This document shows, in pieces, positions 20,983-30,204 of a DNA stretch of 64,000 nt. The position numbers and the translations under genes were made by a program. Numbering within the stretch: position 1 is the first letter of the stretch; each line of letters starts with the position of its first letter. The DNA is from an uncultured Croceitalea sp. (GTDB taxonomy: Bacteria > Bacteroidota > Bacteroidia > Flavobacteriales > Flavobacteriaceae). The stretch is from NCBI GenBank assembly GCA_947499565.1, contig CANMOV010000001.1:62001-126000 (forward strand), in the 5' to 3' direction. Under the pieces are notes generated by a model that was given only the letters and a program-made list of their open reading frames with translations, was not told the DNA's origin and ran no database searches.

Positions 20983-22227
20983 ATGAAAACTAAGATTTTA
21001 ATACTTCTTGCCATTATGGTTTCAATGGTGGGATTTTCTCAGAAAAATGAAATTAAAGCCGCTGATAAAGCACTTAAAAGTGGAGATGCAGCTACTGCTA
21101 AAAGTACTCTTGAAGGAATTTCTTCAACTATAGATGCTGCAGATGCCAAATACCAAGCACAGTATTACTCTGTATTAGGTGGTGCATATGCTAACCTTTC
21201 AGAATATAAACCTGCTATAGAGGCATTGCGTAAGGTAGTATCGTTAGAAGAAGCTTCTGGTAAAAAGAAATTCACCGCAGATGCGCAACAAAAATTAGGA
21301 CAAATGTCGGCTGATATAATTAATGCTGCTGTTGAAGATAACAATAACAAGGATTACAAAGCTGGAGCAGATAAATTGTATATGGCTTATCAATTAAGTC
21401 CAAAAGACACAATATACCTTTATTATGCCGCTAGTAGTGCTGTAAATGGGGCTGATTATGATACTGCACTTAATTATTATAATAAATTAAAAGAAATAGG
21501 CTATGATGGCAGTGGAGTTAAATATTCTGCTGTAAACATAGAGTCAGGTGCGGTAGAAGAAATGGATAAAGGAACTCGTGACCTTTATGTAAAAGCCGGT
21601 ACTCACAAAGATCCTAAAGAAGAAAAAACACCATCTAAGAGTGCTGAGATTGTAAAAAATATCGCTCTTATATACCAACAGCAAGGTAAGAACGAAGAAG
21701 CAATTGCTGCTTACGAAGATGCGATAGCTAGTAACCCAGATGATGTTAATTTAGTTTTGAACAAAGCAAACTTGTACTATACAATGGGTGATAAAGACAA
21801 GTTCAAAGTTTTGATGGCAGAAGCTTCATCTATGGCTCCTGATAATCCTGATTTACTTTATAACATTGGAGTTATTAGTATGGAACAAGGAAATTTGGTA
21901 GAAGCACGTGAAGCATACCGTAAAGTACTAGAGATCGACCCAAGTTATGTTAATGCTCAATTAAACCTTTCTACCTCTTATGTTAATGAAGGTAACGGTT
22001 TGATTGATGAGATGAATACACTAGGAACATCAAGAGCTGATACAGCTCGCTATGATGAACTTAAGCAAAAGAAAGATGATTTATTTGTGGAAGGTTCTAA
22101 AATATTAGAAGAAGCACTAAAAATGAATCCAGACAATGAAGGTGTTTTATCACAATTAAAGAATATTTACGGAGCATTAGGTGATAACGATAACTTCATG
22201 CGTATTAAAAAATTACTGGGAGAATAG
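20983..22227 (+). CDS. Secreted TPR-repeat protein
   Basis: The 414-residue protein has a signal peptide (MKTKILILLAIMVSMVGFSQ) and about six TPR-like repeats; clear ones lie near residues 55-90, 220-255, 290-325 and 360-400 (for example NEEAIAAYEDAIASNPDD and LVEAREAYRKVLEIDPSY). TPR arrays mediate protein contacts, here in the periplasm. The gene is 30 bp after gyrA and may be partly co-transcribed, ending at a strong terminator. The specific role is unknown. Confidence 0.85.
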   Translation: MKTKILILLAIMVSMVGFSQKNEIKAADKALKSGDAATAKSTLEGISSTIDAADAKYQAQYYSVLGGAYANLSEYKPAIEALRKVVSLEEASGKKKFTADAQQKLGQMSADIINAAVEDNNNKDYKAGADKLYMAYQLSPKDTIYLYYAASSAVNGADYDTALNYYNKLKEIGYDGSGVKYSAVNIESGAVEEMDKGTRDLYVKAGTHKDPKEEKTPSKSAEIVKNIALIYQQQGKNEEAIAAYEDAIASNPDDVNLVLNKANLYYTMGDKDKFKVLMAEASSMAPDNPDLLYNIGVISMEQGNLVEAREAYRKVLEIDPSYVNAQLNLSTSYVNEGNGLIDEMNTLGTSRADTARYDELKQKKDDLFVEGSKILEEALKMNPDNEGVLSQLKNIYGALGDNDNFMRIKKLLGE

Positions 22228-22245
22228 TACCTTCCTTTATTAAGT

Positions 22246-22277
22246 AAAAAGCCTTGACATTGTCAAGGCTTTTTTTA
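22246..22277. terminator. Bidirectional intrinsic terminator
   Basis: A perfect 13-bp stem (22246-22258 with 22262-22274) has a 3-nt loop and an eight-T run on the plus strand. On the minus strand the A-rich 5' arm gives five Us. It ends the TPR gene and also overlaps the last codon of the convergent NlpC/P60 gene. Confidence 0.9.
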
Positions 22278-23027
22278 TGCTATTTTTTTAATTACCCTAA
22301 GTTTATGGGAGTATATTTTTTCTTCAACATTAAAAATACCAGTGTGATCTATTCTATCTATGCGTACATGACCATGTGCATGTATGATGTAATTGTCTTT
22401 CAAAATAATACCCACATGGTCAATAATACCTTCAGTATTATCAAAGAAAGCTAAATCACCTGGTTCACTTTCCTCAATAAAACTCAAAGCATCCCCTTGC
22501 GTGGCTTGCTTTTCTGTAGTTCTAAATAATGTAAAACCATTAATTTTATATACTATTTGGGTAAAACCAGAACAATCTACGCCAAAAGGAGTTTTTCCAC
22601 CCCATAAGCAAGGAGCATTTAAAAAGATTAAAGCAGTTTCTACTAACTTGGATTTGTCCTGTATAGGTTTTAGGGCATTGCCCTCATGTGAATGCTTTAA
22701 AAAGCTTGCAATATCTACTCTAGCTCCTGCGGTTATTGGCTGAAAAACACTTTCCTTAGTAACAATATGCGATATAAAATCTGTAGAAAGTATTGTTTCT
22801 TGCTCTAGAGCTAAACTATTATAATCTTGCTCGGAAAGAAGTTGGTATTGCTTTTTATTAATCCAGCCTTCTTGACCGTCAAAGGTTATTTTAATTCGGA
22901 TCCAATACTTACGTTGTTCCTTAATTTTAAAAAGGTCGCCATATAGCAATTGTGATACCATTTCTGTAGTATCATTCGGGGCTATTCTAACAGGAACGAT
23001 GCTTAAATGGCAAATTCCATATTGCAT
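22275..23027 (-). CDS. NlpC/P60 family cell-wall endopeptidase
   Basis: The 250-residue protein has SH3-like N-terminal segments (about 1-110) and a C-terminal NlpC/P60 domain. The catalytic Cys is in GVDCSGFTQIVY, the His in DHVGIIL, and a third polar residue in IIHAHG. It likely cleaves peptidoglycan stem peptides of the gamma-glutamyl-diaminopimelate type. No clear signal peptide is visible, which is common in Bacteroidota homologues annotated as C40 peptidases. It starts 15 bp after the thiolase gene and is probably co-transcribed with it. Confidence 0.88.
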   Translation of the reverse strand: MQYGICHLSIVPVRIAPNDTTEMVSQLLYGDLFKIKEQRKYWIRIKITFDGQEGWINKKQYQLLSEQDYNSLALEQETILSTDFISHIVTKESVFQPITAGARVDIASFLKHSHEGNALKPIQDKSKLVETALIFLNAPCLWGGKTPFGVDCSGFTQIVYKINGFTLFRTTEKQATQGDALSFIEESEPGDLAFFDNTEGIIDHVGIILKDNYIIHAHGHVRIDRIDHTGIFNVEEKIYSHKLRVIKKIA

Positions 23028-23042
23028 ACTACTTCGTAAAAA

Positions 23043-24218
23043 TTAATTTCGTTCCAAAACAATTGCAGAAGCACCACCACCTCCGTTGCAAATAGCTGCC
23101 GCGCCAGTTTTGGCATTATTTTGTTTAAGTACATGTAATAATGTCACTATAATTCTTGCTCCAGAACAGCCTAATGGATGCCCCAGAGATACGGCACCTC
23201 CATTTACATTAACATTCTTATCATTTAAGCCTAGAAGTTTCATGTTAGCAAGACCAACAACTGCGAAAGCTTCGTTAAATTCAAAATAATCAACAGCATC
23301 TATTTTTAAACCAGCTTTATCTAAAGCTTTTGGTAAGGCTTTAGCAGGAGCAGTGGTAAACCATTTTGGTTCGTGAGCAGCATCAGCATAGCTTTTTATT
23401 TTGGCGATTGGTTTAATACCCAATTCTAATGCTCTATCAGCGCTCATTAGCACTAATGCCGCTGCGCCGTCATTAATTGTGGACGCATTTGCAGCTGTTA
23501 CAGTTCCATCTTTGGAGAATGCAGGTCTTAATGCTGGAATTTTTTCCATCCTAACATTTTTAAACTCTTCATCTTCACTAACCAGAATAGGTTCACCTCT
23601 TCGTTGAGGTACTTCGACGGGTATAACCTCATCTTTAAATTTACCCTCTTTCCAAGCAGCATCTGAACGATTATAGGATTGTATGGCAAAAGCATCTTGA
23701 TCTTCACGAGAAAAATTGTGTTCAGCGGCACAAGCATCTGCACAAACTCCCATAGCATTTTGGTCATAAACATCTACTAGACCATCTTTTTGCATTCCAT
23801 CAACTAATGCAGAAGGACCAAACTTATTACCATTTCTCATATGAACATAGTGCGGAATAAGACTCATATTTTCCATTCCACCAGCAACAACAATTTGAGT
23901 ATCACCTAAAGCTATGGATTGTGCTGCTTGCATTACGGTTTTCATACCGGAAGCACAAACTTTGTTAATTGTTGTGCAAGGGACAGAATCTGGTATGCCA
24001 GCATAGATAGCTGCTTGTCTGGCAGGAGCTTGTCCTGTGCCAGCTTGCACCACATTACCCATTAACACTTCATCTACCATCTCTGGTTTTATATTAGCCT
24101 TTTTAAGAGCACCTTCTATAGCAATTGCTCCTAGCTTTGGCGCAGGTATGTTGGACAATGCACCCATAAAACTACCTATAGGAGTCCTAACTGCAGAGAC
24201 AATAACAACTTCTTTCAT
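23043..24218 (-). CDS. Acetyl-CoA C-acetyltransferase (thiolase)
   Basis: The 391-residue length is standard for thiolases. The nucleophilic Cys lies in TTINKVCASGMKT (near residue 88), the His in FEFNEAF and GHPLGCSGAR, and the second Cys in ICNGGGGASA. It condenses two acetyl-CoA or cleaves 3-ketoacyl-CoA, in fatty acid breakdown or ketone-body metabolism. It is the first gene of a two-gene minus-strand unit with the NlpC/P60 protein, an unrelated pairing that probably reflects position only. Confidence 0.94.
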   Translation of the reverse strand: MKEVVIVSAVRTPIGSFMGALSNIPAPKLGAIAIEGALKKANIKPEMVDEVLMGNVVQAGTGQAPARQAAIYAGIPDSVPCTTINKVCASGMKTVMQAAQSIALGDTQIVVAGGMENMSLIPHYVHMRNGNKFGPSALVDGMQKDGLVDVYDQNAMGVCADACAAEHNFSREDQDAFAIQSYNRSDAAWKEGKFKDEVIPVEVPQRRGEPILVSEDEEFKNVRMEKIPALRPAFSKDGTVTAANASTINDGAAALVLMSADRALELGIKPIAKIKSYADAAHEPKWFTTAPAKALPKALDKAGLKIDAVDYFEFNEAFAVVGLANMKLLGLNDKNVNVNGGAVSLGHPLGCSGARIIVTLLHVLKQNNAKTGAAAICNGGGGASAIVLERN

Positions 24219-24331
24219 TCTAGTATATTTATTCCTGCGAAAATACTAAAATTAAAAGCATAACAACAGTTTGTTGATTTATGAGATGCATGAAATTAGA
24301 TTTCTTTATTTTTGAGCAATAGGTTTTTTAA

Positions 24332-26371
24332 ATGGGCAAAACATTAGATAATTTTTACAAGAAACAATCCTTAGTTTACAAGTATGTTCTTTACTTTATA
24401 TCCATTGCCTTAATTGTCTTTTTCTTTCCAAGAGGAGGAAAGTTTAAATACGAGTTTCAAAAAGGAAAACCTTGGCAGTATGAGAACTTATATGCTCCAT
24501 TTGATTTTTCCATTAAAAAAACTGATGATGATTTAATAGCGGAGCGTAAACAATTAGAAGCAAACAAATCAGATTACTATACTTTTAATGAGCAAGTTTA
24601 CAAAGAGGTAGTAAATAAATATGCTAGCAGCTTTGAAAGTACTTTTTCTTCAAATTCGCTTTCACCTCAGAACAAAAAAAGACTTTATAATATTGGTACT
24701 GTTATTTTAGATTCTATTTATTTGGATGGACTGTTTGGAGAACAGATTTTAAGTAAAGAGGTTTTTCTTATTAAAAATAATACCGCCAAGCTAGTACCTG
24801 CAGATGATATCAACTATTTAGCTGATATAAATTCATCAATTGATGATTATATAGAAGCGTATAACCTTGGAAGTAACAAAACCCAATTAAGAGCATTACT
24901 AACCTCGGTTTTAAGAGCCAATGTATCCTACAATAAGAGCTTGTCAGACAAAGCTTTGCAAGAAGAATTTTCCAGGCTTTCTTTTACCAGAGGAAATATT
25001 TTAGAAGGTAAACTCATTATAGCTAAGGGAGAAGTTGTAGAATCTGAAAATTTTAATATTCTAAATTCTTTAAAGAGAGAATTTGAATCGGAATTGTGGA
25101 AAGGGAGTAACTATTATTTTATTCTTTTTGGATATACCGTATTAGTTGCATTGGTTCTGGTGATGCTTTTTTTGTTTCTGAAAAAGTATAGACCAGAGAT
25201 TTTTGATAACAATAATAAAGTCACCTTCATTTTTGTTAATATTCTCCTCATGGTGTTTATAACCACTTTGGTGGTGAAAAATGATGAAAATTATGTCTAT
25301 GTAGTCCCCCTATGTATTTTACCACTTATTTTAAAGAACTTTTTTGATGCCAGACTGGGACTTTTTGTTCATGTATTAACTATTCTAATTTTAGGCTTTG
25401 TTGTGCCTAATAGCTTTGAATATATCTTTCTTCAGATAATTGCGGGTATTGTGACCATACTATCTGTTTCTGAATTATACAAAAGAGCAAACTTATTTAT
25501 CTCCGTTGGTCAGATAACATTTATATATATTATTGGATATTTTGCTTTTCATATTATCCATGAAGGAAATCTTGATAATATTGAATGGATAACCTTTGGC
25601 ATTTTTCTTTTAAATGGGATGATTACACTTTTTGCGCAGCCTCTTATCTATTTATATGAGAAGATTTTTGGGTTGGTTTCGGATGTGTCACTATTAGAAT
25701 TGTCAGACACAAATTCTAAACTTTTAAAAGAACTATCCAACAAAGCTCCGGGAACTTTTCATCATTCTTTACAAGTAGCAAATTTGGCTGAAGCTGTAGC
25801 TAATGAAATTGGAGCAAACGCAATGTTGGTTAGGGTAGGAGCACTTTATCATGATATAGGCAAAATGAATAGACCAGCGTATTTCACCGAAAATCAAACT
25901 ACAAGTGCAAATCCACATAATGATTTACCCCCTAAGGAGAGTGCTAAAATTATAATAGATCATGTGATAGAGGGTATTGAGTTAGCAAGAAAGAATAATT
26001 TACCAGACCGAGTCATAGATTTTTTAAGAACGCATCATGGTACCACCTTGGTGTATTACTTCTTTAAAAAACAACAAGAAATCGATGAGGATGTGGATGA
26101 AGCTAATTTTAGATACCCAGGCCCTATGCCTTTCTCTAAAGAAACAGCTATTCTAATGATGGCGGATTCTGTTGAGGCGGCTTCAAAAAGTTTAAAGTCT
26201 CCCACATATACTATGATTGATGAGTTCGTAGAGAAGATAATAAAAGGGCAGATGCAAGCAAACCAATTCTTAAATGCAAACATTACATTTAAAGAGATTG
26301 AGGCTATAAAAAAAGTTCTTAAACAGAAATTAACTAATATCTATCATTTACGAGTAGAATATCCGGAGTAG
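24332..26371 (+). CDS. 7TM-HD family phosphodiesterase (PgpH-like)
   Basis: The 679-residue membrane protein has an N-terminal membrane segment (20-37), a long extracytoplasmic 7TMR-HDED-type domain (about 40-260), seven membrane helices (about 265-460) and a C-terminal HD domain. The HD motif is YHDIGKM near residue 508, preceded by FHHSLQVANLAEA and followed by RTHHGT. PgpH homologues hydrolyse c-di-AMP, so this suggests c-di-AMP signalling in the organism. It lies directly upstream of the tRNA pair. Confidence 0.9.
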   Translation: MGKTLDNFYKKQSLVYKYVLYFISIALIVFFFPRGGKFKYEFQKGKPWQYENLYAPFDFSIKKTDDDLIAERKQLEANKSDYYTFNEQVYKEVVNKYASSFESTFSSNSLSPQNKKRLYNIGTVILDSIYLDGLFGEQILSKEVFLIKNNTAKLVPADDINYLADINSSIDDYIEAYNLGSNKTQLRALLTSVLRANVSYNKSLSDKALQEEFSRLSFTRGNILEGKLIIAKGEVVESENFNILNSLKREFESELWKGSNYYFILFGYTVLVALVLVMLFLFLKKYRPEIFDNNNKVTFIFVNILLMVFITTLVVKNDENYVYVVPLCILPLILKNFFDARLGLFVHVLTILILGFVVPNSFEYIFLQIIAGIVTILSVSELYKRANLFISVGQITFIYIIGYFAFHIIHEGNLDNIEWITFGIFLLNGMITLFAQPLIYLYEKIFGLVSDVSLLELSDTNSKLLKELSNKAPGTFHHSLQVANLAEAVANEIGANAMLVRVGALYHDIGKMNRPAYFTENQTTSANPHNDLPPKESAKIIIDHVIEGIELARKNNLPDRVIDFLRTHHGTTLVYYFFKKQQEIDEDVDEANFRYPGPMPFSKETAILMMADSVEAASKSLKSPTYTMIDEFVEKIIKGQMQANQFLNANITFKEIEAIKKVLKQKLTNIYHLRVEYPE

Positions 26372-26464
26372 TATCTGTAAATATCTGATTGCTTTGTATT
26401 TAACTAAAGCAAAATTAAATTCTCAAGAGTAAAGATTTTTACAACAAAAAAATCAAGTAAATAG

Positions 26465-26496
26465 TTGCTTTATTGTGTTGTAAAAATGTACCTTTG
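26465..26496 (+). promoter_or_regulatory. Promoter of the tRNA-Ser/tRNA-Pro unit
   Basis: A TACCTTTG -7 element (26489-26496) matches TAnnTTTG, with TTG at 26465-26467 and a 21-nt spacer. The predicted start lies about 30 nt upstream of tRNA-Ser. Confidence 0.6.
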
Positions 26497-26534
26497 CAAC
26501 CGCTTTATAGCAAAGTTCATTATTAAAATACTAA

Positions 26535-26621
26535 GGAGAGGTGCCTGAGTGGCCGAAAGGAACGGTTTGCTAAATCGTCGTACACGAAAGTGTACCCAGG
26601 GTTCGAATCCCTGTCTCTCCG
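26535..26621 (+). tRNA. tRNA-Ser (anticodon GCU)
   Basis: An 87-nt class II tRNA. The acceptor stem GGAGAGG pairs with the 3' strand ending at 26620. The anticodon loop TTGCTAA gives GCU, and a long variable arm (GTACACGAAAGTGTAC) is present, as expected for tRNA-Ser. The T-arm GGGTTCGAATCCC is canonical. CCA is not encoded. Confidence 0.97.
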
Positions 26622-26668
26622 CAAGAGTCTGTGTGAGAAGACAGAATTAGAAAAATAGATAACCATTT

Positions 26669-26743
26669 CGGGGTGTAGCGTAGCCCGGTTATCGCGCCGC
26701 GTTTGGGACGCGGAGGTCGCAGGTTCGAATCCTGCCACCCCGA
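26669..26743 (+). tRNA. tRNA-Pro (anticodon UGG), integration target
   Basis: A 75-nt tRNA with acceptor stem CGGGGTG/CACCCCG, anticodon stem CCGCG/CGCGG around loop TTTGGGA (anticodon UGG) and T-arm CAGGTTCGAATCCTG. CCA is not encoded. It lies 47 bp after tRNA-Ser, in one transcript. Its 3' end is the left attachment site of the 26-kb island and remains intact after integration. Confidence 0.97.
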
Positions 26744-26744
26744 C
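26731..26744 (+). other. Left attachment site (attL core)
   Basis: The 14-bp sequence CCTGCCACCCCGAC covers the 3' end of tRNA-Pro and is repeated exactly, in the same orientation, at 52783-52796. The flanking bases differ on both sides, so 14 bp is the exact core. Confidence 0.85.
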
Positions 26745-26769
26745 GAACCGCCTTTTGGCGGACTTCATT

Positions 26770-26801
26770 ACCCTGCTAATTTATTGATTAGCAGGGTTTT
26801 T
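26770..26801 (+). terminator. Island-borne terminator downstream of tRNA-Pro
   Basis: An 11-bp stem (ACCCTGCTAAT, 26770-26780, with ATTAGCAGGGT, 26787-26797) has a 6-nt loop and a run of five Ts. It lies inside the island and now ends the tRNA transcript. Confidence 0.85.
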
Positions 26802-26960
26802 CATTTTTTCTGCAATCATTTGATATCGTTTAAAACCACCTTTTAGGTGTGCAATTCGGTGTACAAAACTGTATACAATATGTGCTAACTTTAAGTACCA
26901 TTTAGAGCAATTTAGATGTAGTCTTTGAACAATAATTGTTTAACCAAAAGACTTAAAGAT

Positions 26961-28223
26961 ATGCGTACGGACAGCACATTAGGAGTGATTTTCTTCACTA
27001 GAAAAAAAAGAAGCAACCCCGAAAGATTGGACATTTATGTTCGGATTACGGTCAACAAAGAACGCGCAGAATTCAGTATCAAACGGGACATTGCGGTGTG
27101 CAATTGGGACATTTTCAGGTGCAGGGCTAAAGAAACCAGTGAAAACCTGATTTTATTCAACAGTTATCTGGATGATGTATATGCCGAAGTCCTCAATGCC
27201 CATAAGCAATTACACTCGGAAAGGAAGCTCATCACGGCCAAAGGAATCAAGCTAAGGTACTTCGGGGAGGACGAAGAACGAATGGGTCTGATGCAAGCGG
27301 TAGCCTATCACAACAAGAACATCAACAACGAGCTCAAACCAGGAACATTAAAAAACTACTTTTCGACAGAGAAGTATTTAAAAGAGTATTTATTGGAAAA
27401 ACTAAAGACCAATGATATTTATTTGGTACAGTTGAACTATAAGTTCATCGTGAACTTTGAAAACTATATCAGGACCTATAAGCCTAAGACCACAAGAAAG
27501 ACCTGTACCAACAATGGGGTAATGAAACATATGGAACGATTGCGAAAGATCATCAATCTTTCCTTAAGAATGGAATGGTTGGAAAAAGACCCATTTAGAA
27601 ACTATAAGCTCCGATTTATTAAAAATGAAAGAGACTATCTAACGGAAAGAGAACTACAGTTATTAGAAGGCATCTCTTTTATGACCAGAGGTCTGGAAAC
27701 CGTGAAGGATGTCTTCTTGTTCAGTTGCTATACGGGACTCTCATACATTGATATCAAAGAACTAAAGCCCAACCAAGTTTTGATAGGGATAGATGGTCAC
27801 CAATGGATATATACCAAAAGGGCCAAAACAAATGAAACGGTTAAAATTCCATTATTGCCAAAAGCCAAGGAAATCCTGGAGAAGTACAAGGAAGAAATGC
27901 AACTGACAGGAGAATTGTTACCAGTGTTAAGCAACCAAAAGACAAATAAGAATCTTAAGGAAATCGCCAAAGCCTGTGATATCCATAAGAATATAACCTT
28001 TCACGTCGCACGTCATACATTCGCCACAACGGTAACATTGTCCAATGGTGTACCCATAGAGACAGTTTCCAAGCTTTTAGGGCATACAAAACTGTCCACT
28101 ACCCAAATCTATGCGAGAGTGATACAGAAGAAAGTAGGGGAGGATATGCAAGAGTTGATGGAGAAATTAAAGAACAAAAAACAAGCAGAAAGAAGCGCAG
28201 CCCCCAAATCTTACCAAAACTAA
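26961..28223 (+). CDS. Tyrosine recombinase (integrase), IntDOT-like
   Basis: The 420-residue protein has an N-terminal Arm-DNA-binding domain (GVIFFTRKKRSN onward), a central SAM-like core-binding domain (about 95-200) and a C-terminal catalytic domain. Catalytic box II is HVARHTFATT (HxxR), LLGHTK gives the next His, and the nucleophile is in TTQIYARV. At the box I position the sequence is CYTGLSYIDIKEL, with Ser instead of Arg, as in the CTnDOT integrase. ATG 26961 is preferred to an in-frame TTG at 26925. Being next to attL, it is the likely enzyme for island integration. Confidence 0.92.
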   Translation: MRTDSTLGVIFFTRKKRSNPERLDIYVRITVNKERAEFSIKRDIAVCNWDIFRCRAKETSENLILFNSYLDDVYAEVLNAHKQLHSERKLITAKGIKLRYFGEDEERMGLMQAVAYHNKNINNELKPGTLKNYFSTEKYLKEYLLEKLKTNDIYLVQLNYKFIVNFENYIRTYKPKTTRKTCTNNGVMKHMERLRKIINLSLRMEWLEKDPFRNYKLRFIKNERDYLTERELQLLEGISFMTRGLETVKDVFLFSCYTGLSYIDIKELKPNQVLIGIDGHQWIYTKRAKTNETVKIPLLPKAKEILEKYKEEMQLTGELLPVLSNQKTNKNLKEIAKACDIHKNITFHVARHTFATTVTLSNGVPIETVSKLLGHTKLSTTQIYARVIQKKVGEDMQELMEKLKNKKQAERSAAPKSYQN

Positions 28224-28377
28224 AAGCGAATGGTTCCTGTCCGGTTTTTTTTAGTGTTCGGAAAGATAAGCGTAAAGAAAAAATCGGATAGGGCGCGACC
28301 TACTTTTTGAATGAAAAGCATTGAATAAAGTTTACAAATTTTAATAGCGGAGCGGATAAGGTTTGTAAAGCAAGAGG

Positions 28378-28435
28378 GTAACACGCTAAAGCGATGTTAC
28401 GTTGTTCAAACCATTGATTTTCAATGAATTGAAAA
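28378..28435. other. Hairpin cluster upstream of mobilization gene (candidate oriT)
   Basis: The 290-bp gap between the integrase and the mobilization gene holds two inverted repeats: GTAACA/TGTTAC around GCT-AA-AGC (28378-28400) and a perfect 8-bp stem TTTTCAAT/ATTGAAAA (28418-28435). Origins of transfer often lie directly upstream of mob genes and carry such repeats. No nick site can be assigned. Confidence 0.3.
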
Positions 28436-28513
28436 CAGCGTCAAAATAATTTTTGTCGCAAAAACAAGAAATAAGACTTTCAAACCCTATTAAACCTCAA
28501 AAAAATTACTGTA

Positions 28514-29074
28514 ATGGAACAGGAAAAGAAGAAAAAAAGTGAATTCTCTGCGATAAGCATCAATCGGATTACAGCTGGAAGATATCGAGAGTTTTCGAAG
28601 AAGATATCCAAGTCTCATACCCTTACCTTGGAATTGATGATGGACTTCTTTGAGGGAGCGAATATCTCCCCAAAGAACAAATATTTAATGAATCATATGG
28701 GATTTGAGCATCGACTAAATAAACGTTTTGATTACATAGAAGAGCTATTACGAAGAATAGAGCGAGAACAATTAAAACCAACTCATGATAAGCTAAAGAA
28801 ATTGTTTGAATACGCTGAGAATGAAGAAAGGGACAGAAAGGAGAGTTTGGATTTTGAAAAAAGAATGTTCGAGCAATCCTTAAAAAATGATAGGATTACC
28901 CAATACGATAACTATATCCTCAAAGAAAATTGGAAAAAGGAGCGAAACAAAGTATTGAAACTACTTAACAAAGTAAAGCTGGAAAAACCAAGATTCGGTA
29001 AAGCATATTTTAAACTGGATATTAATCAGAATGATTTAGAGGGTTTGAAGAAAGTTCTAGGACAAGAATTATGA
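28514..29074 (+). CDS. BfmA/BtgA-type mobilization protein
   Basis: The 186-residue basic protein begins with a ribbon-helix-helix-like region: FSAISINRITAGRYREFSKK then SKSHTLTLELMMDFFEG, the pattern of the BfmA/BtgA mobilization family in Bacteroidota. The rest is charged and helical, with a likely coiled coil (about 75-125). These proteins bind oriT and assist a partner relaxase. The relaxase normally encoded next is missing; the following 248 bp hold no gene. The element would need a relaxase from elsewhere. Confidence 0.7.
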   Translation: MEQEKKKKSEFSAISINRITAGRYREFSKKISKSHTLTLELMMDFFEGANISPKNKYLMNHMGFEHRLNKRFDYIEELLRRIEREQLKPTHDKLKKLFEYAENEERDRKESLDFEKRMFEQSLKNDRITQYDNYILKENWKKERNKVLKLLNKVKLEKPRFGKAYFKLDINQNDLEGLKKVLGQEL

Positions 29075-29322
29075 TTTACCTCGCAAAAAGATAGGATGAA
29101 GTTTGGTAAGATTTGGGCTTGCAGCACGAAACGAAGTTTCGTTCGCTTCATCACTTACCTTGTTAAATTAAATTTTGAATGAAAGCTATAAATATTGATT
29201 TTTCTAGAAGTTGCGTATGAAGAGTGCGAAAAGCTATGAATCTTTTTTTAGATTTTACGGCCTTCTTCCTTAGGCCTACAACTGTAGAATTCATACTATT
29301 TGTGTAAATTTATAATGCTCTT

Positions 29323-30177
29323 ATGACCCGCGATTTTATCCATATAAATGACTTTGTGATTTTAGTTGAAGAAGCAAATGCAACTAAGGTTGAAGTAGAT
29401 ACGTGTTATTTTGATGAGCCCATCGTAGCCGTGGCTTTTTACGGCTCAGGCAATGTGGATTTAGCGGTTAAATACGGTGAGAAACGAAAAGACTTTCACT
29501 ACACTAAAGGCTTATCCTTTGCCTTTTATGCAGATGAAAAAGTAGAATTTGAACATACCGTTAGCCCCGAAAAATGCCTTAAATGTATCGTTGTGGCTAC
29601 TAAGATGAGTAAACTCGAAGAACTACCGAATCATGAAGGCGAATTGTTTTCTGACCTTCTAAAAGAATTGGTGACCCCTAAAGACCATTACGTAGAAGGA
29701 CCGAGCTTCTTTATGACGCCAGAGATGGAAAACATTGTCGATGCGTTTTTTTCGAATACCTATTCAGGAAAAACCAAAATGATGTTTTTTAGAAGTCAGA
29801 TTACTGCCTTGTTATCTCATTTCTTTGGCCAACTCGCCCTTAAACAACAAGAAGCTTCGAAGCCACTGCATAGAGAGCAATTGAATAAGGCAAAAGACCT
29901 TTTATTGGAAAACTTGGAAAACCCTCCTTCACTTACAGAGCTTTCTAAAGCGATTGGATTTAATACGACTAGACTTAAAAAAGAATTCAAAGCTATTTTT
30001 GGTGTTCCCGTTTTCAAATATCTCCAAAACGAAAGGCTTACTTCTGCACATAAATTAATTAGTGAGAATGAAGCTACCGTTCAGGAAGCGGCGTGGCAGG
30101 TAGGCTATGATAGTTTAAGTTCATTTTCTAACGCTTTTGCGAAAAAGTTTGGCTATCGCCCGAGTCAAATTAAATAG
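29323..30177 (+). CDS. AraC-family transcriptional regulator, PchR-like
   Basis: The 284-residue protein has an N-terminal beta-rich sensor region (about 1-170) and a C-terminal double helix-turn-helix (about 185-284) with LTELSKAIGFNTTRLKKEFK and QEAAWQVGYDSLSSFSNAFAKKFGYRPSQ, the canonical AraC C-terminal pattern. It resembles PchR-type regulators. It probably controls the convergent or following redox-type genes on the minus strand, but no operator is identified. Confidence 0.88.
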   Translation: MTRDFIHINDFVILVEEANATKVEVDTCYFDEPIVAVAFYGSGNVDLAVKYGEKRKDFHYTKGLSFAFYADEKVEFEHTVSPEKCLKCIVVATKMSKLEELPNHEGELFSDLLKELVTPKDHYVEGPSFFMTPEMENIVDAFFSNTYSGKTKMMFFRSQITALLSHFFGQLALKQQEASKPLHREQLNKAKDLLLENLENPPSLTELSKAIGFNTTRLKKEFKAIFGVPVFKYLQNERLTSAHKLISENEATVQEAAWQVGYDSLSSFSNAFAKKFGYRPSQIK

Positions 30178-30204
30178 TTGAATCTTCTTTTATGAACATT
30201 GGTA

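Noticed and set aside
26523-26768. 81-codon minus-strand ORF across the two tRNAs
   Set aside because: It is the antisense of tRNA-Ser and tRNA-Pro and gives a peptide well known as a spurious tRNA-antisense translation.
26925-26960. Upstream TTG start for the integrase
   Set aside because: The extra 12 residues are not needed for the Arm-binding domain, and an ATG at 26961 starts right before it.
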